Assembly: GCA_000827495.1 (NCBI GenBank)
Contig: KN817549.1
Coordinates: forward strand, 38,164-102,163
DNA from: Hypholoma sublateritium FD-334 SS-4
Taxonomy: Eukaryota; Basidiomycota; Agaricomycetes; Agaricales; Strophariaceae
Direction: 5' to 3'
DNA length: 64,000 nucleotides
Position numbers and translations under genes: made by a program. Of the stretch, positions 10,850-20,619 are shown one piece after another (within the stretch, counting starts at the first letter, position 1; each line of letters starts with the position of its first letter). The notes under the pieces were generated by a model. It was not told the DNA's origin. It did not search any database and saw nothing but the letters and a program-made list of their open reading frames with translations.

Positions 10850-11446
10850 TCAGGCCTCCTCTAAGTATCCTTGGACGATGAGATGTTCGATATCCGCCCT
10901 GCGCACCATGAACCGCTGTCCTTTCTGAAAATCTATTGTCCCCATCTCCGTTTCTATCTTCCCACAATCTCGGATGACGCGCACAAGGACGTAGAGATCT
11001 TTGGGGGGATTCGTGATGCTCGCGGTAATGTCTAGCTCGTGCGAGAATTCGGATCGAAATTCCATGACGAAGCTGTTGTATTGGCGCAGGTAGTCGACCT
11101 CGTGTGGAGAGAGCTTGCTCCGGATGTCTTGATTCGACAGAATGTGGGGCAGAGCGCCCCCGACCGCCCAGTACATATCGCGCAGCCGATCAAGGCGATG
11201 AGAATGATATGCCAGAAGGCACCGCTTGTTTCTGTTGATCGCGGTCTGGATGATAAGCAGCGCCGGCGGTGGTCCACGTCCCTCCACGGCAATCGCGTCG
11301 ATGGCCTTTTCGAGATCGCGCTGTTCTCGAATGATCGATAGGACGAGGGAGTCGTTGTACTTGATGAGGGTGTCTGTCTGGGTGGATCTTCGAGATTCCA
11401 TCACTAGCTGAGTGCCGAGCTCACCGTATTGGCGTGCGTCGCTCAT
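10850..11446 (-). CDS. PSF1: GINS complex subunit Psf1
   Basis: A single-exon gene of 198 residues. The N-terminal helical A-domain begins with YGELGTQLVMESRRS and continues through CLLAYHSHRLDRLRDMYW, a signature of Psf1. Next come LSPHEVDYLRQYNSFVMEF and a short C-terminal B-domain (KDLYVLVRVIRDCG, then FMVRRADIEHLIVQGYL). Length and layout agree with Psf1 of other eukaryotes (about 200 residues). GINS (Sld5-Psf1-Psf2-Psf3) is part of the CMG replicative helicase with Cdc45 and Mcm2-7, in the nucleus. It is divergent from the DUF1996 gene, with 343 bp between the start codons. Confidence 0.96.
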   Translation of the reverse strand: MSDARQYGELGTQLVMESRRSTQTDTLIKYNDSLVLSIIREQRDLEKAIDAIAVEGRGPPPALLIIQTAINRNKRCLLAYHSHRLDRLRDMYWAVGGALPHILSNQDIRSKLSPHEVDYLRQYNSFVMEFRSEFSHELDITASITNPPKDLYVLVRVIRDCGKIETEMGTIDFQKGQRFMVRRADIEHLIVQGYLEEA

Positions 11447-11789
11447 CGTCGTTCACAACGAAGGGGTGTGTCACGAGTCGTGACCAGACGCGTTATTTGT
11501 CTGTTTGTTTGCTACCTCAATCTCGGGAGTCGGGGCCCGGTCACCGGACTTCCGAGTCTGTTCCCTTGCAACGTGCACCCAACCTGCACCAGAAAACGGA
11601 GACACACTGCAGGTCTTGATCGCCTTTCTGACGCCAGTAGCCACGCCTCTGCGTCGTTGCGAGCAAGCGGACGGCCAGCGCGTGAAAATTTCACATAATG
11701 AAAGGAACAAGACAGCGCGTGTCCCAAAGGTATAAAACGCGACATTGAAAGGACGCGGAGCAATCTTTATCTGCCTTGACCCCATCCGC
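11447..11789. promoter_or_regulatory. Divergent promoter region between PSF1 and the DUF1996 gene
   Basis: 343 bp separate the two start codons, so the region must drive both directions. A TATA-like box is visible only for the rightward gene. The PSF1 side looks TATA-less, as is common for replication genes. No other site is clear to me. Confidence 0.6.
11731..11737 (+). promoter_or_regulatory. TATA box of the DUF1996 gene
   Basis: TATAAAA lies 59 bp before the ATG at 11790, at a plausible distance for a TATA-driven gene with a short leader. Confidence 0.55.
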
Positions 11790-13915
11790 ATGCCTCTCAA
11801 ACCGCGCAGAAACTTCTTCGCTCGTCCGGCTCTTTTGACGCTATTTCTGGGCTGCAACCCGGCTGCAGCGTGGTTCAGGGTGCCGTGCAGCACCACCCCG
11901 GTTGTCGAAGGTACGTGTTGACCTGATGTGCTAAAATGAGTAGCGTTTGCCCATGGAATTGGTAGAAAGGCTGGACCCTATCGTGTCGCCGGGGATATCG
12001 CCGTCTAACCATGTTCATGTGCGTATGTTATCAATTCAATGTCGAACCTATTTGACCTGATTTGAAAATTGGATTCGTAGACCGTGCATGGCTCGAACAG
12101 TGAGTGGCTGTTTTAGGGCGAGTTCTCAAACCATAGGCTAAAATAAACAGTGTTCTCCGCAAATAGCACATACAATCTATTGCGGAATTCTTCGTGCTCG
12201 AATTGCCAAGTAGCGCAGGTACCGAACAATCCTTTGCCCTGATTTCATGGGAGATTGACGCCACACGTCTGCTACAGGATGCGTCAAACTATTGTGGGTG
12301 GTTTACAATGCTCAAACAGCATTGATCTTTCTTCCTGGTTTTAGGGTTTGCAAAACTGTACCTACACGATCCCCAAACTGGACAGTATGAATCGGTGCCC
12401 AACGGAGGCAAGTGACTGGAGCGATATTATTATTTTTGTTCTTTTTGCACTAGGGACTCATAATTGCCTATGAATGTGACAGGGCTCCTGGTCTATTATG
12501 AAAACAGAGGAAGCGGAGATGTGAGTAACGGGGGACCCGGCCTGAAGGCATTCCCTCCGGGGCTGAAGATGATCAGCGGAGATCCCACGAGACGCTCAAG
12601 GAAGTGGGCTATTCATATACTCTTCTTTTATTTTTCCGTGTGCTGATCTAGCGGTGCGGCAGGTACACGCCCGGAGAAGGTTCGCAGGGAGAGCTGGCTG
12701 AGCGGGCGATTGAATGGGAGTGCTTGAGGTATACTTCGGCAACAGGATACAATAGTGCCGCAGCTGGATGTAAGTTCCTTCTCGAATGGCATTCAGTTTT
12801 ACCTTCAACATGTTTCTCATGTGCAGCGGGCGGATTCCCAACAACCGATTGCGAGGTACGTTGTTAATTAGCCTCACCCCTACCTGATCTGTGCATGTTG
12901 ATCATATTAATCGCTACTTCCAGGACGGATTAAACTCACGCATCCATTTGCCTGCATGCTGGGATGGTGTAGTGCGTATCTCTGCGTAGATTGATAACAG
13001 CCCTCAGACACCTAAGTACAAGTTCGATGAATAGAACCTGGACTCCTCGGACCATGTATCCCACACGGCTTTCCTTTCGGACCTGGACAACGGTGACTGT
13101 CCATCCACCCATCCGGTCCCGCTAATGAAACTTTTATACGAGGTAAGGGAGCACATTCTACCTGCCTTATCCTCTGAGTCGGAAGCGACAGGTCACCTGG
13201 GACGTTCACTCTCTCGCGTCGAGATGGAATCCTTCCAAAGAAAAATGGCCTTTTGTTTGGTGTAAGCCTTGAGCTCTCTCTTTGATCAAATATCAAGGGT
13301 ATTGATTTAGATGTTCCCCATCCAGCCACTGGGTAAGCTGAACAATCACATATGTCAATTACTGATAACTCAAAAGCATACAGAGATCCCACAGGCTATT
13401 CATGGCACGGTGACTTTCAAAACGGATGGGACACGACGTACGTCCTATATTGCACCCGGGACCAATGTCCATTTACTAACCACGAAAACACACGGATGCA
13501 GTGCATTGCAGAACGCGATTGACCAGTGCAACAACCCTAATAACCCAACTGGGTCCGGCGTCACGGAGGCGTGCTCCTTCCTCACCGTGGTGAATGCCAC
13601 CCTCGCCGGGGAGTGCCAAATCCCGCCCACAGTAAATGAAATTGTCAACGGAAACATGACTAGTCTACCTGGGCGAGTCCTCTTTGATGACTGTATTTAT
13701 CATCGTCAGCGTCCTTATGGGATATTTTTTGCTGCAGGTGCAACCCTCTACAGTTTGGACCTGCAGATGCGATACTGCGATCGCCCGGGCCTGACTGTCT
13801 AGTTTCTACTGGGAAGAGCGTGGCACATGGTAATTATATCTACTTACGTGGAGCCTTGTTGGCGATGGTATGGGCTGTTTTAGCGCTGTTTGCGCTGCAT
13901 GCAGTGCTATGGTGA
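11790..13915 (+). CDS. DUF1996 secretory/cell-surface protein
   Basis: Sixteen exons give 410 residues: 11790-11910, 11966-12018, 12081-12099, 12151-12218, 12278-12293, 12345-12407, 12483-12603, 12663-12769, 12827-12855, 12924-12971, 13035-13142, 13192-13261, 13326-13332, 13384-13437, 13502-13672 and 13738-13915. The signal peptide (FFARPALLTLFLGCNPAAA) is followed by the DUF1996 start AWFRVPC. Family hallmarks follow in order: RLDPIVSPGISPSNHVHTV, SCSNCQVAQ, SNYWFAKLY, NGGPGLKAFPPG, GGFPTTDC, RIHLPACWDGV, DVHSLASRWNP, STGDPTGYSWHGDFQNGWD and QCNNPN. The end is a hydrophobic segment (ALLAMVWAVLALFALHAVLW) that could be a membrane anchor or GPI signal. Two introns (12408-12482 and 13673-13737) need GC donors, and one exon is only 7 nt. 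The biochemical role of DUF1996 proteins is not established. Confidence 0.93.
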
Positions 13916-14451
13916 GTCAAGGATACACGAAGGATGTATCTTTTTATTGCGGTCCATATCTATATCTACAGCACTAGCACCATTATTCCTGTATACTGCA
14001 TATGTATAATTTACATATAGCCGAAAAATTTGGTCTGTAATTTCAGCCTCGTAGTAAGCAGTAGCCTCAGACCAGTATAAAGTCAGAAATAATTAATAGA
14101 TTGTAATCGTCGTAATTATTGTAAAGGCACAATTATTTAGGACGTTGTGTGAAATGGCTTTCATGTTTGGCAGAATCCGAATATTGGAACTATATACCGG
14201 ATTTTCGGGGTATACAACGGATTTCATTGCTACAATTTACCTTTGATAGGGCAGGTGTCGTCCAAATAGGGCATTTCGCGTCTTTGATTCCACCACTGAG
14301 AAAATGATGGCATTCTTACAAAGCCCCTCTTCACAAACTCATCAGCTGTTTCCACCACGTTTCTTCTAGTTTTTGCCTGGTTTCTAAGCGTCCAGAAGTC
14401 GATATCAAGTGCGACAAAAAGCAAGCCTTTCAATCAGAAACACATCTTACA
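13916..14451. other. Intergenic, AT-rich
   Basis: 536 bp between the DUF1996 stop and the ULA1 start, transcribed in the same direction. It holds an AT-rich 3' region (13930-14160) and presumably the ULA1 promoter. A short minus-strand frame at 14230-14433 has no support. Confidence 0.5.
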
Positions 14452-16316
14452 ATGGCCTCCCAAGATGTCGAAACGGTGACCACAGCATTGGCAACAGAGT
14501 GCGTTCCATTGGTTCCGTTGTTCTTAGGCTAATACTGTGTAGAGCTGCACCAGATGCTAAAACGAGGCGCTATGACCGCCAGCTTCGGTGAGTCTCTATT
14601 TTACGGCACTACGCGTTTGTTCTGACTTCTGACTAGATTATGGGCCGCCTCAGGCCAGAACGCACTCGAGTCCTCGCGCATCCTCGTGATATCCGGGAGC
14701 GCAACCTCTACTTCGATACTGAAAAACCTGGTGCTCCCAGGTATCGGACACTTCACTATCATCGATCCAAACCAAGTCACGCCAGAAGACGCGGGCAACA
14801 ACTTTTTTCTCGAGGGCCCGTCGAGCATCGGGAAGTCGCGTGCGGAAGAGGCGGTACGGCTGCTTTTGGAGCTCAACGATGGCGTGGACGGAAAAGCGGA
14901 CGTGCGTAGCCTGGAACACGTTCTCGAAAACAGCAAGGAGTGGCTATCAGAGTTCACGATCGTGATAGCGCACAATCTGGAGGCGGCGCTTCTTGAGCAG
15001 CTCGCATCGTTGCTTTGGGCTGACGAGTCATATACTCCGCTAGTCGTTGTCCGATCTGCAGGATTCTTGGCGGAGGTGTACATCCAATACCACGAACATG
15101 CAGGTATGATCGTTTTGCAGTGGAAGAGGAACCTTCTAATAAACGTCTCCAGTCATTGAAAGCCACCCAGAAACACCGCAATCGCTCCATATCGACAAAG
15201 CATTCCCGTCCCTGCTTGAATATTCCACCTCGCTCGACTTTGAGAACATGGACGTCACCGACCACGGACACGTGCCGTACGTAGTCATTCTTGTTCGTGT
15301 GCTCGAGGACTGGAAGAAGACAGTGAGTACTTTCCATATTGTAACGAGTCACCCTAATACCAAATCATAGCACAACGGCTCTCCGCCATTGAGCTACGAG
15401 GAGAAACAAGAGTTTAAGAAGGCCATCTTCGCCATGCGCAAGAAATCGGACGAGGAGAACTTCGACGAAGCCGTGGCCCAGGCCTACCGCGCGTGGGCTA
15501 AAACATCTGTACCGTCAGACATAAGCGCACTCTTTGAAGACGAGAAAGTGCGCTCGCTGTCACCCACCTCACCCCCCTTCTTCCACCTGCTGCACGCCCT
15601 ACAACGCTTCGCTACGGAGCAGCCCTCGCACGCGCTTCCACTGACGAGTGCACTTCCGGACATGAAAGCAAGCACGGAGAGCTACATTCACCTGCAGACG
15701 TTGTATAAAGCGCATGCGGAGGAGGAGAAGGCTATCTTCAAGAGTTATCTCCAAGTTCCCGTCGAAGACGACATCGTCGACGCGTTCGTGAAGAACTCGC
15801 ATGCGCTGAGGCTGCAGAAAGGGAAAAAATGGGGGACGCTAGACGCCGACCCCGCTTCATTGGGTTTGTGCTGTGCTCGATCAACCGTTATATCATTCTG
15901 ATGGGTCTGCACAGCTGCTGCGCTCGAGACGGCACCAAAGGCTCTTGCTATACATCTCGCGCTGACTGTTTTGTCGTCCTATGTGGCTAAGCAGCCTGCT
16001 GATGTGCCATTGTCGCCCACCGCCGAGGCGCTGACTGCCGAGGCGCTGACTCTCCTGCCGCCTGGAACAGAACTCCCCGACGAATTTGACGAAGCTTTGG
16101 GTGAAGTGTACGTCTTCGCCATGTGTACCTTGACATATATTTCTGAGCACGTTTGTTTACAGTGTGCGTGCGCCGACGGCCGACCTACCGAACACTGCTG
16201 CTTTGCTGGGCGGAATAGTGGCCCAGGAAGTCATCAAGATGATCACCAAGCAGTATATCCCTATAAATGGGTCCTGTCTGATTGACCTCATCGAGACATG
16301 GACAGGCATTCTGTGA
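14452..16316 (+). CDS. ULA1: NEDD8-activating enzyme E1 regulatory subunit (Ula1/APPBP1/AXR1)
   Basis: Seven exons: 14452-14498, 14543-14587, 14637-15103, 15153-15322, 15371-15863, 15915-16107 and 16163-16316, giving 522 residues. The adenylation-like fold begins with TRRYDRQLRLWAASGQNAL, then VLPGIGHFTIIDPNQV and EDAGNNFFLE, the usual signature of the E1 regulatory half. HGHVPYVVILV and the helical region SYEEKQEFKKAI follow. The C-terminal adenylation segment ends GGIVAQEVIKMITKQYIPIN. This subunit forms a heterodimer with Uba3, which holds the catalytic cysteine, and starts neddylation of cullins. Length is normal for the family. The first intron is 44 nt. Confidence 0.96.
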
Positions 16317-16912
16317 TGCCGAATTTGTACATAGAATTTTGGGCTTGTCGAGGGATAGTCTCTTCTCAAGCTCTTGTAAACTAAGTAAACGTACTTCTGG
16401 TCGTCCACCATCTTGAGAATCTTGTTGTCGTCTTGTCGGCTGCGCGCACAGATAGTCAATTAGTGCAAGGGATTCAAACGTTGACTGATAAATTTCTGTT
16501 GCATCCAAATTGGAGGAAGCAGTTAAGTACTTAGAGACCTGATTTAGGCATAATGATAATTAAGTTACATAATGTATGATATTTTAATTTCAATAATTAC
16601 TTCATTAATGGTCATCATCGTTCAGGGCCTGCTGTGCGTTGGCTGTGCGGCTTCTGCCTACTCAACAACCACCACAAGTACTCTGGCATTTTGACTTGTT
16701 CATTACAATTCGACAGATATTCGGGCATTGGGAAACTCTTCTATGACAACTGCCTATCTTTATCCGTTTTATCTTCCATAACCTGCCTCATTCAAAAATT
16801 AAACCACGTTTCCGTCGAAATTCAACGACGTGAAATCCCACTAGAACGTGCGCCACTAAGTCACCGCTATACGGAGGCGCGTGGTTCAACTTTAAAGAAA
16901 CATACTGCAGAA
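16317..16912. other. Intergenic between ULA1 and the F-box gene
   Basis: 596 bp, AT-rich around 16510-16620. It should contain the ULA1 terminator and the F-box promoter. A long plus-strand frame begins at 16634 in phase with the F-box start at 16913 but looks non-coding, with no conserved pattern. Confidence 0.45.
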
Positions 16913-19419
16913 ATGTCGGATAACGAGACTGAAGTTAAACTGAACTCCGGAGTTGACAAGGATTTCGTCCAAGCGACCCATAAACAATCAGGTGGAAGAA
17001 AACGCAAGGCCCTCGAGGACAAGGACGCTACACGTCCAGTCAAGAAAGCCAAGAGGAAACGCGGCATTCTGAGACAGCTCATGGAAATGCCCATCGATAT
17101 TTTGTTCGAGGTGAATATTGATGTCATCTGGGACTCGTGTTCGCGGAAGGTTGACAAAGTTTGCGATTTTAGATATTCGGTCATCTGAAACCCCTCGACC
17201 TCGTACATATGGCGCGAACAACTAAGGAGTTACGAGCTCTACTTATGAGCCGCTCTTCAATATCAGTCTGGCGAACAGCACGCTCGAGTATTCCAGGTTT
17301 ACCTGATTGCCCGAATGATTTGAGTGAGCCTCGGTATGCCACTTTGGCTTTTGGAAAAAGTTGTTCAGTTGGTTTAATTTCTATTTCAAATTCTGTCGGA
17401 ATGTGCATTTATATTTCATTGTCTAGTTCTGCCACCGAAATCTATCCATTGTCCATGTATCTTGGTCTGCCAGGGTCAGATGTTGCAATAAATGTCTCGA
17501 TATCCAGTGCGTTTGATTTCCTATTCCAAGGCATTGGTGTTTATGATTGACACTGTCTTGAGTTTTGACACAACTCATAGTCCTATAACTTGGGGCGCAA
17601 ACAGGCAGTATCCATCGTTACTGGCACCTTGGATTCCATGTCTGAAAATCAGACGCGAGATATCTCGACGAGGGCGAACACGTATGTCAGATGGTTAAAT
17701 GGTTCTTCTATCCTTGATTTCTTTGCGATGTTCAGACGAAGAGGTAGTGTGGCATTGTCTGTGTAAACAGGATCAGAAATGGAGGAAACAATATCTCGCT
17801 CTCAAAAGCCCGCAGAGCAAACATGATTGGCTGCATCGACAACTGGAAAAGCAGTATGTCATCGCGAAGGTGAGTCATTCTACTGTTATGATTAATGCAA
17901 TCACCTGCAGCTAAATACATGTGTAGCATGCTCGAGACTGCGAACGCTGGTACAGATTTGACGCGTTTTGTCAGCACGACCCGTTAGACCCGGATTATCT
18001 TATCGCCAAGCGGAAGGATGAGTGAGTAGCTGTAATTCAACATCGTATCTTTTGGTTAACCGAAATGCGAATTTGCAGAGTCCTTGAATACATCAGGGAG
18101 CTTGGATTCAAAGAAGTCCTGTACAAAATTACACTCCATGGTGGATACTCACCCGGTAGATTGTCTCGAGGTGGAAGATGTGTGTCGAAACCCTCTTACA
18201 CCATCCAGTTAGTGAAACCAGTAGAGTCTGCCACAGCTGATAATATATTATCCCATTATCTAGTTCTTTCAACCCTAAAACCTCACCTGATCGCTACCTT
18301 GGAAGACCATCAAAGACAGCAGCAAATCAATGAGCACAAGGCACTTTTAAAAACCCGTATACCTCTTTTATCGGAGATCCACACCCAAGGCATTCGGAGT
18401 CTACCAATGGCCACTGTCTACCCTAACCTTCATGATCTATATGTTATAGTGGAAGAGCACAACTTCATGGACTACTCTAAATCGACCACGGATGCTCTTC
18501 GTGTGTTCTTCAGCGAAGTAGTTGCCTTGTGGAAATCCAAAGTTGAGAGCAAGCTCATTGACCTCATCGTCAAGGCATGCGGGTTGGATTACGTGTTCGA
18601 TCAAGCGAGAGTGCTCGATCTCGCAACGACATTCTTCGAGTGTTCATCGTGCCTCCAGATATTGATGCGCCACGAACGCACAATGATGCATCGCTGTGCA
18701 ACGCGGGGGGGGCAGTCCCACGTTCGGAATTCCCACTGCGGAGCGCACGCCGACGATCGTCTTCGAGCAGTCTCTGTGGGGTGACCTAGGGTCGATCAAG
18801 TTCAACAAAGCATGGTCAATGACAGTATCAGAGATTGTCGCGATGGCCGGCTTGGACCCGAATACAGCAACTGTGCACGACATGGACAAGCATGACCCGA
18901 TATATGAATGTCGGACATGCCACTCGTTTGACGAGGGCCGTGCAACAATGAGGTGGGATGCGGTGGTATGTTCTGTCTGACGATCTGGCTTGTATTTTCC
19001 TGATATAACCGTGATGTAGATGAATCACAAAAGACAGGAGCACAATGACACTTACAATAACCCAGAAACGCCGATGGTTCTCCAGTTGCTCACGGAGCCG
19101 GAGGCTACTAAGGTGCGCGAGCGCGTGAAAGAGGAGCAAGAGCGCCCCGTACATCAAGGGCACTGGCAGATAATGTGTCCCCATTGCTGGTCGACAGAGA
19201 AAAATGCGGTTACCTATAGAAAGCATCTGAAAGAAAAGTGAGTGTATACATTGTAGTTTTTGCTAGTGCGCGCTGATTTGGTGTAACAGGCATGAAGTGA
19301 GTCTGACGTAGGTAAAATATAGCGAGCTTGTATTTTCTCCGGAGCAGTTTGAAATCCGGACATCGCCCATGTTTCGATTGTGGCCTCCGCGAGAAGAGAA
19401 AATGGATGGCAAAGATTAG
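16913..19419 (+). CDS. F-box protein with C-terminal cysteine/histidine cluster; one apparent frameshift
   Basis: The start MSDNETEVKL precedes a basic stretch (RKRKALEDK, KKAKRKRG) and an F-box split by an intron: LMEMPIDILFE, then IFGHLKPLDLVHMARTTKELRALLMS. After SVWRTARSSIPGLPDCP come CxxC pairs (SCSFC, CCNKC) typical of the large mushroom F-box family. Likely exons are 16913-17110, 17173-17367, 17427-17510, 17581 to about 17701, about 17736-17869, 17927-18021, 18079-18965, 19020-19237, 19290-19296 and 19348-19419. Junctions between 17368 and 17736 and the 7-nt exon are uncertain. Exon 18079-18965 is one base too long: the frame changes at a run of eight G (18705-18712). The end has a C2H2-like CPHC...HLKEKHE. 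F-box proteins recruit substrates to SCF ubiquitin ligases. Confidence 0.8.
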
Positions 19420-19756
19420 AACAGCGGAATATCAGGTCTGGCGGATGTTAGGCTAAGCTGCCACTCAACGAGCGGGGCGCCAGGATTTCGCCAGGATTAG
19501 ATTTTGATTAGATTACACTTTGCATACTAGTTATCGTGCGGTATTTGTCGAAGTCCAGATACTCTTCGGCTTTTTAATGAGTCCTATGTCCGTGAAACAA
19601 CACCAGCTTGCCTGAACATGTGCGCGTAGGTGCGCCCCCGGGACTTGGCAGTGTGAGTACGCTGCCTGTAACGTCCAATTTGGGTCCCATCAGTGATCAG
19701 AACAAACTACGTAATGCAGACGGCAGCAGCCGGCAGCATACCCACCGGACTTGCCA

Positions 19757-19789
19757 AGGCCCCGGGAAGCTCACCTAAGGGTTTGTCCG
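19757..19789 (+). repeat. MITE left terminal inverted repeat
   Basis: 33-bp arm beginning AGGCCCCGGG, pairing with 20172-20204. The 8-bp duplication ACTTGCCA precedes it. Confidence 0.85.
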
Positions 19790-19790
19790 A

Positions 19791-20149
19791 AATTTGCATA
19801 TTTGAGAGCCCCAAAACGACGATTTCCTTGTCCGAAATTGCATATTTGACGGCCCCGCGGGGCCAAATTTTTGAAAATACTGTCCAGAATTTGCATATTT
19901 GAGGCAATATTTTGGCGATTTTTTTTTAAAAAACATTGAGTGTGTTTATCTATCCAAATCTCAACTAAGGCATCTCAAACGCTCGCACTTCCTAGCCAGC
20001 CTGTGGAGGTAGGACCGTACGGCGTAGGTAGAGTCGTATGCCAAAAAACATGTCACACTTTTGGCGTAGTCACACTGTGCGAAAAATGTGACTGCGTGAC
20101 ATTCTTGTCCGAAATTGCATATTTGGGAGCGAAAAAATTGCATATTTGA
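19791..20149 (+). repeat. Five direct copies of a TTGCATATTTG motif inside the MITE
   Basis: Copies end near 19805, 19849, 19902, 20125 and 20149. Three are preceded by the longer unit TTGTCCGAAAT, and a fourth by GTCCAGAAT. All lie in the same orientation, clustered towards both ends, like subterminal transposase-binding repeats of hAT elements. Confidence 0.75.
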
Positions 20150-20171
20150 GGCCGATTTTGGAGGATTTTGA

Positions 20172-20204
20172 CGGACAAACCTTCAGGTGAGCTTCCCGGG
20201 GCCT
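20172..20204 (-). repeat. MITE right terminal inverted repeat
   Basis: Reverse complement of the left arm with two mismatches, followed by ACTTGCCA at 20205-20212. Confidence 0.85.
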
Positions 20205-20619
20205 ACTTGCCAAGAACTTGCCCTCGATACCTATGCTCATTATTCACTGGGTCGTCACGGTTGGATATCGGATGCCCGGGCCCTCCGAGATTACATGTAT
20301 TTGTGGGTCCACTGCCAAGTCTCAATCCGTCGGGGGCGCAGATACTTATTCAAACATACTGATGTGATTCTTTCCCATCGGACATCGAAAAAGTCGATGA
20401 GCCGAGTCCACACGCAACAGTGCAGGCCGAGCAGTCACTTATACTTATAACGACTCGATTTCGTCTAATGTCCTATCACTCAAATACTGTGGCGCATATA
20501 TTGTCCGCACCATCCGTTCTCTGCACATACGTCGAACGCGGGCAGCTTGAACTCGAAAGCTGTCACATACCCCGTCTCGAATTTGGCCGTGTCCGCATTG
20601 TCCTTCAACCATCCCCAAA

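Larger units (their letters stand above)
19757..20204. mobile_element. Non-autonomous hAT-like MITE, 448 bp
   Basis: The ends are inverted repeats of 33 bp (19757-19789 and 20172-20204). The outer 20 bp are identical (AGGCCCCGGGAAGCTCACCT), with two mismatches in the inner part. They are flanked by a perfect 8-bp duplication ACTTGCCA at 19749-19756 and 20205-20212. An 8-bp target duplication is the mark of the hAT superfamily. No transposase frame is inside. The interior holds five direct copies of a TTGCATATTTG motif. The near-identical ends suggest a fairly recent insertion between the F-box and SPFH genes. Confidence 0.85.

Noticed and set aside
11471..11896. 141-codon minus-strand frame over the divergent promoter
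   Set aside because: It overlaps the DUF1996 signal-peptide exon and the TATA box, and has no family pattern.
19707..20149. Open frames inside the MITE
   Set aside because: Created by the internal direct repeats and terminal repeats; no transposase motif.
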